Positions 43,840-52,805 of a DNA stretch of 64,000 bases are shown here, in pieces; position 1 is the stretch's first letter, and every line of letters starts with the position of its first letter. The notes below the pieces were generated by a model, which saw only the letters and a list, made by a program, of their open reading frames with translations, ran no database searches and had not been told where the DNA came from. Made by a program: the position numbers and the translations under genes. The stretch is from the NCBI GenBank assembly GCA_944388385.1, contig CALXIO010000012.1:1-64000 (forward strand), in the 5' to 3' direction. Source of the DNA: an uncultured Ruminiclostridium sp. (GTDB taxonomy: Bacteria > Bacillota > Clostridia > Oscillospirales > Ruminococcaceae).

Positions 43840-44556
43840 TTACTTGTTTTTGTTTACTATTCTTGATTCAGCCTTGCCTGTCTTTATATCAATATATCTT
43901 GTAAAGAGGGAAACCTTGTTGTCTGCATTGAGATTTTCCCATACAAGGCTTGTAAATGCGTCAATATCCATGTCCGGAATTTCAAGGGTCTTAGGCTCAC
44001 CCTCGAAGCTCGGCAGGGGATTTCCGTCACACTTGTAGGTGTGGATAAACTTACCCTTACCGCAAAGGGGATTGCTGTAAGCATAGGTGTATCTCTGACA
44101 TGAGGAACCATCCACGTCTGCACTCTTTAAAATAGACATGGCAAAGTTCATATCCCCGTTTTCAAGGTGGATAATACCGCTTATTCTGGGGGTGTAGTTA
44201 GGAGCATCGTCCTCAAATTCCCTTGTGCGTAATGACTGCTCAAAGGTCATCTGCTTGTCCATAAGCTCATAAATGGTATCTGTCTGGTCGCCGTTTGTAA
44301 CGATTGTCTTATTACCAAGCACTCTTACGGGAGCATAGATAATAAGGTGGGGGTCAGTCATCTTTGATTCGTCAAAGGCCTGTGTTCTTATGCCGTCGCC
44401 GTCCTCAACAAATACACGGTTGCGGCTGTTTTCACTTCTGCCCATGATAAAGTAGGCAATAACTGCCTTATTACCGTCGGGGGATTTTCCGATAAGGATG
44501 CCTCTGCCGTGATAGGGCAGTGAATTAAGCTCCTTTTCAATAGTCATAACTTCCAT
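43840..44556 (-). CDS. purO: PurO-type (archaeal-like) IMP cyclohydrolase
   Basis: About 238 residues from ATG 44556, five bases after AGGAGG (ATG 44559 is the alternative; the longer frame begins at TTG inside purN). YHGRGILIGKSPDGNKAVIAYFIMGRSENSRNR and the DPHLIIYAPVRVLG segment match the IMP cyclohydrolase-like family first known from archaea. It closes FAICAR to IMP. It sits between purN and the stand-alone AICAR transformylase, which explains why PurH is half-size. Confidence 0.82.
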   Translation of the reverse strand: MEVMTIEKELNSLPYHGRGILIGKSPDGNKAVIAYFIMGRSENSRNRVFVEDGDGIRTQAFDESKMTDPHLIIYAPVRVLGNKTIVTNGDQTDTIYELMDKQMTFEQSLRTREFEDDAPNYTPRISGIIHLENGDMNFAMSILKSADVDGSSCQRYTYAYSNPLCGKGKFIHTYKCDGNPLPSFEGEPKTLEIPDMDIDAFTSLVWENLNADNKVSLFTRYIDIKTGKAESRIVNKNK

Positions 44557-44575
44557 CATAGCCTCCTGATTAAGA

Positions 44576-45199
44576 TTATTCAATAACGGTTACACCGTTT
44601 AAAACCTTGATTTTATCGTCGCAGAATAGTTTTACCGCTAAGGGCAGTATCTTCCATTCTGCCTGCTCCATTATTCTTCTCTGGAGAGTTTCGGGGGTGT
44701 CATTCTTTTCTACCTCCACTGCCTTTTGAAGAATAATAGGTCCTGCATCACATTCGGCAGTTACAAAATGCACCGTAGCCCCGGATACCTTAACACCCTT
44801 AGCAAGGGCGGCCTCGTGTACATGAAGCCCGTAAAATCCCTTACCGCAAAAGCTGGGTATAAGGGCAGGATGAACATTTATCATCTTATTGGGAAAGGCA
44901 TTACATACCTGCTCATCAAGTATAGTCATAAAGCCGGCATATACAATAAGGTCAGCCTTTTCCTCTGTCAGCATATCCTTCATAGCCTTGCTGTATGAGG
45001 CAATATCCGGATAGTCCTTTCTTATAAGGGTACGGGTTTTAATGCCGTTGTTTTCTGCTCTTGTAAGGGCATAGGCATCAGCCTTAGATGCAATTACGCA
45101 GGTGATTTTTCCGTTTCCCAGCTCACCTCTTGCCTGTGCATCAATAAGAGCCTGAAGATTAGTTCCGCCTCCGGACACCAGTACCACGATATTTTTCAT
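44576..45199 (-). CDS. purN: Phosphoribosylglycinamide formyltransferase
   Basis: 207 residues from ATG 45199 right after the purM stop. It has the PurN motifs VLVSGGGTNLQALID, NVHPALIPSF, HEAALAKGVKVSGATVHFV and catalytic Asn/His/Asp. It uses formyl-tetrahydrofolate to formylate GAR. Part of the purM-purN-purO-purH run. Confidence 0.94.
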   Translation of the reverse strand: MKNIVVLVSGGGTNLQALIDAQARGELGNGKITCVIASKADAYALTRAENNGIKTRTLIRKDYPDIASYSKAMKDMLTEEKADLIVYAGFMTILDEQVCNAFPNKMINVHPALIPSFCGKGFYGLHVHEAALAKGVKVSGATVHFVTAECDAGPIILQKAVEVEKNDTPETLQRRIMEQAEWKILPLAVKLFCDDKIKVLNGVTVIE

Positions 45200-45200
45200 A

Positions 45201-46238
45201 TTACTCAATGATAATACCCTCGTCGCCTTCGATTATCTGACCTATGCAGAATGCCTCAACACCGTTTTCACGGAGAATAGCCACTGCCTCATCAGCGTTA
45301 TCCTTATCTACTACTATTGTCATGCCGATACCCATGTTGAAGGTGTTGTACATATCATGCTCGGAAATGCCGCCAACCTCCTGGATATGCTTAAAGATAT
45401 AGGGGATTTCATAGCTTCCCTTAGTGATCTTTGCTGTAAGACCGGAAGGCAAGGATCTCGGAACATTCTCATAAAATCCGCCGCCTGTAATATGGGAAAT
45501 AGCAGATACCTCCATTTTTTCAAGTAAAGCAAGTACAGGCTTTACATAAATCTTTGTGGGGGCAAGGAGAGTTTCGCCTAAGGTCTTTCCTGTGGGGAGC
45601 ATCTCCATTAAAACCTCTGCATTTGTAATATCAAATACCTTTCTTACAAGAGAAAAGCCGTTTGAATGTACACCTGTGGAGGCAAGACCGATAACTATAT
45701 CACCGGGCTTTGTCTTATTATTGTCAATTATCTTTGACTTATCCACAACACCGCAGGAAAAGCCTGCAATATCATAATCATCTGCCGGCATCATACCGGG
45801 GTGTTCAGCAGTTTCGCCGCCGATAAGGGCACAGCCTGCCTCAACACAGCCGTCACAAACACCCTTAACAATGGTGGCTACCTTTTCGGGGATATTCTTT
45901 CCTATTGCTATATAGTCAAGGAAGAATAAGGGCTTTGCGCCACAGCAGATAATGTCATTTACGCACATAGCAACCGCATCGATACCTATGGTATCGTGCT
46001 TGTCAAGTAACATAGCCAGCTTCAGCTTTGTGCCTACACCGTCAGTACCTGAAACAAATACAGGCTCCTTCATACCGGATAAGTCCGGCTGGAATAATCC
46101 GCCGAAGCCGCCTATACCTGTAAGCACACCGGGGATATTGGTGCGCTCCACATCCTTTTTCATCAGCTTTACGCCTTCATAACCGGCAGTAACATCTACA
46201 CCGGCCGCCTTGTAGCTTTCAGAAAAACTGTTCTTCAT
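45201..46238 (-). CDS. purM: Phosphoribosylformylglycinamidine cyclo-ligase
   Basis: 345 residues; AIR synthetase with GVDVTAGYEGVKLMKK, GTDGVGTKLKLA, GGETAEHPGMM and the ATP-binding C-terminal domain (ITGGGFYENVPR). It closes the imidazole ring of the purine. Near-overlap with purN suggests coupling. Confidence 0.95.
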   Translation of the reverse strand: MKNSFSESYKAAGVDVTAGYEGVKLMKKDVERTNIPGVLTGIGGFGGLFQPDLSGMKEPVFVSGTDGVGTKLKLAMLLDKHDTIGIDAVAMCVNDIICCGAKPLFFLDYIAIGKNIPEKVATIVKGVCDGCVEAGCALIGGETAEHPGMMPADDYDIAGFSCGVVDKSKIIDNNKTKPGDIVIGLASTGVHSNGFSLVRKVFDITNAEVLMEMLPTGKTLGETLLAPTKIYVKPVLALLEKMEVSAISHITGGGFYENVPRSLPSGLTAKITKGSYEIPYIFKHIQEVGGISEHDMYNTFNMGIGMTIVVDKDNADEAVAILRENGVEAFCIGQIIEGDEGIIIE

Positions 46239-46272
46239 AAAAATAAACCGTTCCTTTCCTTATGGGAGGTTT

Positions 46273-47730
46273 TTAAGCCTTGGTTTTGTTTTCGCTTATC
46301 TTCTGGTCAAATTTATCCTTGTGCATTTCGGTGGGAATTTCCGTGGGATATTCTCCGTTGAAGCAGGCGGTACAATAACCGCAGTTCTTATGCGCCTCAT
46401 CGCAGGGAACAACAGCCAACTTTCTTGCATTGTCCACGCTTAAATATCCCAGAGAATCAGCCCCTATAATCTGGCTTATCTCCTCCACCGTATGATGACA
46501 AGCGATAAGATTATCCCTTGAATCTATATCCGTACCGTAATAGCAGGGGTTTAAGAAGGGGGGAGCGGATACTCTCATATGTACCTCGGTAGCTCCTGCC
46601 TCACGAAGCAGTCTTACAATTCTGCCGCTGGTGGTACCTCTTACAATAGAGTCATCTATAAGCACCACTCTTTTGCCCTTTACCACACTTGATACCGCAT
46701 TAAGCTTTATTCTTACCTTGTCCTCTCTTGCAGACTGACCGGGAGAAATAAAGGTTCTGCCTATATACTTATTCTTGATAAAGCCTATACCGTAGGGTAT
46801 GCCGGACTGCCTTGAATAGCCGATAGCCGCATCAATACCCGAATCCGGTACGCCTACAACTATATCCGCCTGCACCGGGTGTTCAAGTGCCAAAAACGCA
46901 CCTGCCCTCAGTCTTGCCTCATGTACAGAAGCACCCTCAATTACAGAATCCGGACGGGCAAAGTAAATATACTCAAATACGCACAGGGTATTTTCCGCCT
47001 TGTCGCAGTGGTCTGTAATGGAGCGAACTCCGTTTTCGTCAAATATAACTATTTCACCCGGACGAATGTCACGGATAAACTTCGCACTTACCGCATCAAG
47101 AGCGCAGCTTTCGCTTGCAACTATGTATGTTCCGTCCTCGGTAATACCATAGCAAAGAGGTCTGAAGCCGTGTTCATCCCTTGCGGCTATCAGCTTTGCA
47201 GGTGACATTATTACAAGGGAATATGCACCGTGAATTTTATTCATGGCACGGTTCAAAGCTTCCTCTATTGAGGGGGCGGACAGCCTTTCCTTAGTCACAA
47301 GATAGGAAATAACCTCCGTGTCGCTTGTGGTATGGAAAATAGAGCCTGCCTTTTCAAGCTCATGCCTTAATTCATAGGTGTTTACAAGATTGCCGTTGTG
47401 GGCAAGAGCCATTCTGCCCTTGTAGTGGTTTACAAGTATGGGCTGGGCATTAAGTCTTGCATTAGCCCCGGTGGTACCATAACGCACATGACCCACCGCC
47501 ATATTACCAAGTCCCAAAGATGCCAGCTTTTCCGGGGTGAATACATCATTTACAAGGCCTACATCCTTGTAGGAGTTAAATACCCCGTCATCATTTACCA
47601 CTATACCGCAGCTTTCCTGTCCTCTGTGCTGTAAAGCGAAAAGTCCGTAGTAGGTTGTAGCGGCAACATTTACCTTTTCCTTGGAAAATACGCCGAATAC
47701 ACCACATTCTTCGTGCAAGCCGTTATACAA
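46273..47730 (-). CDS. purF: Amidophosphoribosyltransferase
   Basis: 485 residues; class II glutamine amidotransferase. A short propeptide precedes the nucleophile Cys in LHEECGVFG, followed by RGQESCGIVV, HNGNLVN and the PRPP loop VVLIDDSIVRGTTSGR. C-terminal cysteines (CGYC.AC) suggest an Fe-S-type enzyme as in Bacillus. Committed step of purine synthesis. It lies 6 bases after a related gene lacking the nucleophile Cys. Confidence 0.95.
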   Translation of the reverse strand: MYNGLHEECGVFGVFSKEKVNVAATTYYGLFALQHRGQESCGIVVNDDGVFNSYKDVGLVNDVFTPEKLASLGLGNMAVGHVRYGTTGANARLNAQPILVNHYKGRMALAHNGNLVNTYELRHELEKAGSIFHTTSDTEVISYLVTKERLSAPSIEEALNRAMNKIHGAYSLVIMSPAKLIAARDEHGFRPLCYGITEDGTYIVASESCALDAVSAKFIRDIRPGEIVIFDENGVRSITDHCDKAENTLCVFEYIYFARPDSVIEGASVHEARLRAGAFLALEHPVQADIVVGVPDSGIDAAIGYSRQSGIPYGIGFIKNKYIGRTFISPGQSAREDKVRIKLNAVSSVVKGKRVVLIDDSIVRGTTSGRIVRLLREAGATEVHMRVSAPPFLNPCYYGTDIDSRDNLIACHHTVEEISQIIGADSLGYLSVDNARKLAVVPCDEAHKNCGYCTACFNGEYPTEIPTEMHKDKFDQKISENKTKA

Positions 47731-47736
47731 TTAAAG

Positions 47737-49158
47737 TCATTCCTTTCCGTTCCAGCAATAGGTACAAAGTCCGCATTCGGGCTTTCCTATTGCCTTTACA
47801 GTACCCTCAAGTGACTGGAATTCCAGAGAGGTGAGCTTCAGTCTGCGGCATATCTCATCTCTTAAATGTCTGCCGCGCTCGGTTCTTGAGTTACTGTATT
47901 CCTCGATGTATTTTACGCCTTCTGCACCCTCGGCCTCATCAATTATCTGTCGTGCTATAAGCTCCAGCTCAGATGTACTGCGTGAGAAGTTAAGATACTT
48001 ACAGCCGTACATAATGGGAGGACACGCACTACGCATATGTACCTCCTTAGCACCGTTTTCATAGAGGAACTCTACTGTTTCTCTCATCTGTGTTCCTCTT
48101 ACTATGCTGTCATCAACAAATAACAGCTTCTTACCCTCAATAAGCTCATGCACCGGAATAAGCTTCATCTTAGCCACCTGATTTCTCATGGTCTGGTTGG
48201 TGGGCATAAAGCTTCTGGGCCATGTGGGGGTATATTTTACAAAGGGTCTTGCAAAGGGAATGCCGCTTCTGTTGGCATAGCCTATTGCATGGGGTACACC
48301 GGAATCCGGAATACCGCATATATAGTCAACATCCGGTAATGTGCCGTTGTTGATGTCATTTTCCGCCATGATAACACCGTTACGGGTTCTCATGGTTTCT
48401 ACCGTAACATCCTCATAAACTGCATTGGGATAGCCGTAGTAGGTCCATAGAAATGAGCATATCCTCATTTCCTCGTGACCCTCAGCCATAACATCACAGC
48501 TGTCTGCTGTTATCATATCTATTTCGCCGGGGCGTAACTCCTTATAGGTCTTATATCCCAGCTTCTGGAATGCAAAGGACTCAAAGGACAGACAGTAGCC
48601 GTCACTTCTCTTGCCTATGATAATAGGAAGTCTGCCCATTTTATCTCTTGCCGCAATAATGCCCTTGTCAGTAAGAATAATAAGGGACATTGTACCCTCT
48701 ATCTTCTCCTGGGCATAGCGGATACCCTCTACAAATGAGCTTTTCTGAGCAATAAGCGCTCCTATAAGTGAGCCGGAATTGATGCTTCCGCTGCTCATTA
48801 CCTCAAAATTTGCACATCCGCTATGTAAAAGCTCCTGTGAAAGAGCCTCGGCATTTCTTATAATACCGATACTGCATACCGCATAAAGACCAAGCTGTGA
48901 CCTTACCATTATAGGCTGGGGGTCGGTATCGCTGATACAGCCGATACACAGCTTACCTCTCATGCTTGCCGCATCGTTTTCAAATTTTGTCCTGAAAGGG
49001 GAATTTTCAATACTGTGGATAGCACGCTGAAAGCCAAGCTGCTCTGAGTATGCTGTCATACCGCCTCTTCTTGTTCCTAAGTGTGAGTGGTAGTCAGTAC
49101 CGAAAAATACATCGGTTATGCAGTCATTTTTTGATGCCGCACCGAAAAATCCGCCCAT
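47737..49158 (-). CDS. PurF paralog without the glutaminase nucleophile
   Basis: 473 residues with the PurF fold: HSHLGTRRGGM, a glutaminase-like domain, and the PRPP loop LLFVDDSIVRGTQMRE. The N-terminus reads MGGFFGAAS, with Gly where Cys is needed, so glutamine hydrolysis is not expected. C-terminal cysteines (CGLCTYC) are kept. It could use ammonia, pair with PurF or regulate it. The start ATG follows AAAGGATG. I recall similar tandem PurF-like genes in other clostridia, so this may be a conserved family rather than decay. Confidence 0.85.
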   Translation of the reverse strand: MGGFFGAASKNDCITDVFFGTDYHSHLGTRRGGMTAYSEQLGFQRAIHSIENSPFRTKFENDAASMRGKLCIGCISDTDPQPIMVRSQLGLYAVCSIGIIRNAEALSQELLHSGCANFEVMSSGSINSGSLIGALIAQKSSFVEGIRYAQEKIEGTMSLIILTDKGIIAARDKMGRLPIIIGKRSDGYCLSFESFAFQKLGYKTYKELRPGEIDMITADSCDVMAEGHEEMRICSFLWTYYGYPNAVYEDVTVETMRTRNGVIMAENDINNGTLPDVDYICGIPDSGVPHAIGYANRSGIPFARPFVKYTPTWPRSFMPTNQTMRNQVAKMKLIPVHELIEGKKLLFVDDSIVRGTQMRETVEFLYENGAKEVHMRSACPPIMYGCKYLNFSRSTSELELIARQIIDEAEGAEGVKYIEEYSNSRTERGRHLRDEICRRLKLTSLEFQSLEGTVKAIGKPECGLCTYCWNGKE

Positions 49159-49194
49159 TTTGATACATCCTTTCCCTTAAAACAACTGCCGGAA

Positions 49195-49905
49195 TTATTC
49201 GCCCATAAGACGCTTCATAATTTCTGCGTAAGCGTCCTCAACACCGCCCATATCACGACGGAAACGGTCCTTGTCCAGCTTTTCGTGGGTTGTGCTGTCC
49301 CAGAAACGGCAGGTATCGGGGGAAATTTCGTCCGCTAAGATAATAGTGCCGTCTGCTGTCTTACCGAATTCGATCTTGAAGTCAATAAGGTCGATATTGA
49401 GCTTCTTGAAGAAATCCTTCATAAAGTCATTTACCGCAAAGGCATACTTTGTGATAAGATCAATTTCTTCCTTTGTAGCAAGGCCTAAAGCCAGAGCATA
49501 GTAATCATTGATGAAGGGGTCACCCAGATCGTCATTCTTGTAGCTGAATTCAAGAGTGGGGCATAAAAGCTCCTTGCCCTCCTCAATTCCTAACTTCTTT
49601 GAGAAGCTGCCTGCTGCAACGTTTCTTACAATTACTTCAAGGGGAACAATGGAAACCTTCTTAACAAGGGTTTCTCTGTCGTTTAATTCCTCAACAAGGT
49701 GGGTGGGAACACCTGCCTGTTCAAGCATCTTGAACATATAGTTTGTCATTCTGTTATTAACTACACCCTTGCCTGCAATAGTGCCCTTTTTAAGACCGTT
49801 GAAGGCGGTAGCGTCATCCTTATAGGATACGATAACCAGGTTGGGGTCATCAGTAGCAAATACCTTCTTTGCCTTGCCTTCGTAAAGCTGTTCTTTCTTT
49901 TCCAT
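49195..49905 (-). CDS. purC: SAICAR synthetase
   Basis: 236 residues; phosphoribosylaminoimidazole-succinocarboxamide synthase with [42 protein letters not shown] and [14 protein letters not shown]. It joins aspartate to CAIR. Second structural gene of the operon after purE. Confidence 0.96.
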   Translation of the reverse strand: MEKKEQLYEGKAKKVFATDDPNLVIVSYKDDATAFNGLKKGTIAGKGVVNNRMTNYMFKMLEQAGVPTHLVEELNDRETLVKKVSIVPLEVIVRNVAAGSFSKKLGIEEGKELLCPTLEFSYKNDDLGDPFINDYYALALGLATKEEIDLITKYAFAVNDFMKDFFKKLNIDLIDFKIEFGKTADGTIILADEISPDTCRFWDSTTHEKLDKDRFRRDMGGVEDAYAEIMKRLMGE

Positions 49906-50002
49906 AATTTTATACCTTTCCTTTCACATAACCGTAGGTTACAAAAATTTTTATATATTATAATAGTATAGCCCTATTATTTCCATAAACAGGAAGAAAT
50001 AA

Positions 50003-50500
50003 TTACAGAGTTTCCAAAACCTCTGCCATCTTTTTGTCAGCCGCCAGAACCTTTTCTGTCTGCTCCTTGCGGTACTGCTTCATTTTAGCCATAAGCTCAT
50101 CGTCTGCTACCGCAAGAATCTGTACTGCAAGATAAGCCGCATTAGCCGCCCCGTCAATGGCAACTGTTGCAACAGGAACACCTGCAGGCATCTGAACGGT
50201 GGAGAGTAAAGCATCAATTCCTTCAAGGGCGCTTGCCTTTATGGGAATACCGATAACCGGCAGGGGAGTCTGTCCTGCAATAGCACCGGCAAGATGTGCG
50301 GCCTTTCCTGCCGCCGCAATAATAACACCAAAGCCATTTTCCTCAGCTGATGTGGCAAACTCAGAAACCTGAGCCGCACAACGGTGTGCTGATAATACTC
50401 TCATTTCGGTGGGAACACCAAAGCTCTTTAATACCTCAGCCGCCTTTTTTACGATAGGCAGATCGGAATCACTGCCCATTATGATAGCAACCTTTTTCAT
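50003..50500 (-). CDS. purE: N5-CAIR mutase
   Basis: 165 residues from ATG 50500 (MKKVAIIMGSDSDLPIVKKA); the upstream extension overlaps the terminator and is not used. SAHR and AAGKAAHLAGAIAG are the active-site motifs. First structural gene of the operon, preceded by a leader ORF and terminator. No purK is nearby. Confidence 0.95.
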   Translation of the reverse strand: MKKVAIIMGSDSDLPIVKKAAEVLKSFGVPTEMRVLSAHRCAAQVSEFATSAEENGFGVIIAAAGKAAHLAGAIAGQTPLPVIGIPIKASALEGIDALLSTVQMPAGVPVATVAIDGAANAAYLAVQILAVADDELMAKMKQYRKEQTEKVLAADKKMAEVLETL

Positions 50501-50519
50501 ATAAGTACCTTCCTTTTGC

Positions 50520-50551
50520 AAAAAATAAAGCTGTGCCAATGTCACAGCTTA
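50520..50551 (-). terminator. Attenuator-type terminator before purE
   Basis: Minus strand AAGCTGTG (50543-50550) and CACAGCTT (50528-50535) form an 8-bp stem with a 7-base loop, followed by TATTTTT. The stop codon of the leader ORF lies in the 5' arm, so a ribosome ending there would block folding. Confidence 0.8.
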
Positions 50552-50649
50552 GAATATACACTTATACAAGGGGATTTAAGACATGAGAAAAAAGCCCCTG
50601 ACAAACTCATCACCGGCGTATAAGTCTGTGTTTTAAAAGCCCTTGACAT
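50542..50649 (-). CDS. 35-residue leader peptide of the pur operon
   Basis: ATG 50649 lies 8 bases after an AAGGAGGAGG site that begins only a few bases from the predicted transcription start. The frame reads MSRAFKTQTYTPVMSLSG, then AFFSCLKSPCISVYSKL, and stops at TGA 50542-50544 inside the terminator stem. Within it, ACTTATAC pairs with GTATAAGT, while ATGAG/CTCAT and AGGGG/CCCCT could cross-pair. The strong site and placement suggest a translated control peptide rather than an enzyme. The sensed signal is unknown. Confidence 0.6.
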   Translation of the reverse strand: MSRAFKTQTYTPVMSLSGAFFSCLKSPCISVYSKL

Positions 50650-50680
50650 ATCTATTCCTCCTCCTTTTCCATATACATAT

Positions 50681-50709
50681 ATTTTACCTTATTTAAATAG
50701 GAATTTCAA
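50681..50709 (-). promoter_or_regulatory. Promoter of the pur operon
   Basis: Minus strand TTGAAA (50704-50709), 17-base spacer, TAAAAT (50681-50686). Transcription would start near 50673, directly before the leader-peptide ribosome binding site. Confidence 0.82.
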
Positions 50710-50970
50710 TACCCACAAAGAAAAATCTGCTAAATTATATATTATGCCCAATTCTGACAGTATTTTGTTGTGCAATATGCACTTTTTTAACTTTATTAAG
50801 GAAATTCCAAAAAAATTTTTATGAAATCGGTTACAAAAGGATAAAAAAATACTATTTCCTTTTATAATGCGGAAAATTAAGATTTTTAAGAAATGTTATC
50901 AAACAGTTTTGTTACAATTTTGTAACCAAAATTTATGCACATTGACGAAAAAAGCCCTCAAATCGGCAAT

Positions 50971-50986
50971 TTGTAAACGATTACGA
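50971..50986. promoter_or_regulatory. LacI/CcpA-type operator
   Basis: GTAAACGATTAC (50973-50984), a near-perfect palindrome with central CG that fits the cre/LacI-family pattern, about 33 bases upstream of the transporter promoter -35. Confidence 0.6.
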
Positions 50987-51016
50987 GAAAAAAACGGAAT
51001 TTAATTCGTAAAACTA

Positions 51017-51045
51017 TTGCAAAATCTTGTGAATTGTGTTATTAT
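51017..51045 (+). promoter_or_regulatory. Promoter of the sugar ABC transporter
   Basis: TTGCAA (51017-51022), 17-base spacer, TATTAT (51040-51045). Confidence 0.65.
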
Positions 51046-51252
51046 TATTGCAGCGAAGGAAATTGTGAACAAAACTTTTAGCCCCAAATCAATATTTTTT
51101 ATGTATCCGACAGATTTATTCGGAGGATGGACAAAAGGTAAAGACAAAGGCAAAAGGGGAGTTTATGGTTCCTTCAAATAATAAGATGGCCGAAAGGTCA
51201 AAGGTTAAGCACTTCGGTGCAAACTAAGAAACTAATTCTGGAGGAATTAACA

Positions 51253-52638
51253 ATGAAGAAAAGAATTTTAGCAGCTGTTCTTGCAACTGCATCAATTCTC
51301 GGTGCTGTTTCCGGTTGTAATGACACATCCGCAGTATCATCAGGTTCAGGCGATGAAACATCCAAAGCAGAAGGATCCGGCGATGCTACATCCGATTCAG
51401 AAGAAAGCAAGGATAAAGTCAATCCAGCAGATGAAGGTAAGGTTCTCAACATCTGGGCTTGGAACGAAGAGTTCAAGGGCTTCTTTGAGAAGTACTACAC
51501 AGTTCCCGAGGGCGTAACAGTTAACTGGGTAATCAACCCCTCTGACGGTGGTGTTTACCAGCAGAAGCTTGACGAAGCTATCTTAGCTCAGGCTGACGCA
51601 GCAGCAGATGAAAAGATCGATATGTTCCTTGCTGAAGCTGACTACATCAAGAAGTACACAAACACAGAAGCTACACTTGACGTTTCTACAATCGGCGTTG
51701 AGAAGCTTGACACTCAGTATGAGTACACAGTACAGGCTGCTTCTGACGATGCAGGCAAGGTTAAGGGTGTATCCTTCCAGTGCTGTCCTTCAGCTCTTAT
51801 CTACAGAAAGTCAATCGCTAAGGATGTTCTCGGTGTAGACGATCCTGCTTCTGTTCAGGAAGCTCTCAGCGACTGGACAAAGTTTGAAGAAGTAGCTGCT
51901 AAGGCTAAGGAAAAGGGCTACCTCATGACAGGTTCTAACGTAGCTACATTCCGTGTATTCTCTAACAACGTAACATCTGCATGGGTTGAAGATGGCAAGC
52001 TCAACATTGACCCTGCTATTGATCAGTGGACAGAACAGTCCAAGAAGTTCTATGATAATGGCTACACAACACTTGCCGGTATCTGGGAAGATGGTAACAC
52101 TAAGGAAATGTTCAAGGATGGTAAGGCTATGTGCTACTTTGGACCTTCTTGGTACTACAACTTCTCCATGACAAATGCACAGGATCCCGAAAAGGGTTCT
52201 GCAGGTGACTGGGCTATCACAACAGGTCCTCAGGCTCACTTCTGGGGCGGTACATGGTTACTTGCTGCAACAGGCACAGATAACCCCACTTTAGTTGCTG
52301 ATATCATGAACGCATTCATCGCTGACGAAGAAGTTCTTACAAAACTCGTTGAGAAGGAAGGCCAGTTCGTTAACAACTCAGCTATCAACCAGAAGTACGC
52401 TGAAGATCCCAACTATGGTAACAAAACTATCCTCGACGGTCAGAACGACTTCGCTCTCTATGTAGACCTCGCTAAGAACATCAAGTTCGAGCACAAGACA
52501 GGTTACGACCAGCTCCTTTCTGAGAAGTATCCTGAATACATGAAGACATACTTCGATGGTTCTAAGAGCAAGGACGAAGCTCTTGCTGATTTCAAGCAGT
52601 ATGTAAAGGATACATATCCTGAAATCGTAGTTGAATAA
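51253..52638 (+). CDS. Sugar ABC transporter substrate-binding lipoprotein
   Basis: 461 residues from ATG 51253 behind GGAGGAA, with a lipoprotein signal (lipobox AVSGC), an acidic Ser-rich linker (about 25-60) and a family-1 (MalE-like) solute-binding domain: KVLNIWAWNEEFKGFFEKYY near the start, GKAMCYFGPSWYYNF in the middle. Codon use is strongly biased to C-ending and preferred codons, implying high expression. Oligosaccharide uptake is likely; the sugar is not evident. Confidence 0.9.
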   Translation: MKKRILAAVLATASILGAVSGCNDTSAVSSGSGDETSKAEGSGDATSDSEESKDKVNPADEGKVLNIWAWNEEFKGFFEKYYTVPEGVTVNWVINPSDGGVYQQKLDEAILAQADAAADEKIDMFLAEADYIKKYTNTEATLDVSTIGVEKLDTQYEYTVQAASDDAGKVKGVSFQCCPSALIYRKSIAKDVLGVDDPASVQEALSDWTKFEEVAAKAKEKGYLMTGSNVATFRVFSNNVTSAWVEDGKLNIDPAIDQWTEQSKKFYDNGYTTLAGIWEDGNTKEMFKDGKAMCYFGPSWYYNFSMTNAQDPEKGSAGDWAITTGPQAHFWGGTWLLAATGTDNPTLVADIMNAFIADEEVLTKLVEKEGQFVNNSAINQKYAEDPNYGNKTILDGQNDFALYVDLAKNIKFEHKTGYDQLLSEKYPEYMKTYFDGSKSKDEALADFKQYVKDTYPEIVVE

Positions 52639-52667
52639 TAAAAACTGAATAGTTTTTAACCCTTAAA

Positions 52668-52710
52668 TCAGAGGCAAGGCAAGGTTTCTTTGCCTTGCCT
52701 CTTTGATTTT
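52668..52710 (+). terminator. Terminator/attenuator after the binding protein
   Basis: GAGGCAAGGCAAG and CTTTGCCTTGCCTC form a 13-bp stem (52671-52701), followed by TTTGATTTT. It should lower permease expression relative to the binding protein. Confidence 0.85.
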
Positions 52711-52777
52711 AGGTTATACAGCACAGTCAGTAGCGTGTGCTGTTGTTATGTACGCTGCTGATTGTGCAGTGTTACCT
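52711..52777 (+). other. Long imperfect hairpin between binding protein and permease genes
   Basis: AGGTTATACAGCACAGTCAG and five further bases pair with the strand ending CAGTGTTACCT: 25 positions with two mismatches and three G-U pairs, closing a loop of about 17 bases. No T-tail, so not a terminator. It may stabilise mRNA or be a processing site. Confidence 0.5.
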
Positions 52778-52805
52778 AAAAAATTTATAGAGAGGTTGCG
52801 TAAAT

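Larger units (their letters stand above)
50710..51252. other. Intergenic region between the pur operon and the sugar transporter
   Basis: No protein gene is supported in these 543 bases. The left half is very AT-rich with several A/T runs. The right half holds a LacI/CcpA-type palindrome, the transporter promoter and a leader of about 200 bases. Confidence 0.6.

Noticed and set aside
50520..50700. Purine, PRPP or ZTP riboswitch upstream of purE
   Set aside because: None of the conserved core motifs I know for these classes is present; a leader ORF plus terminator explains the region better.
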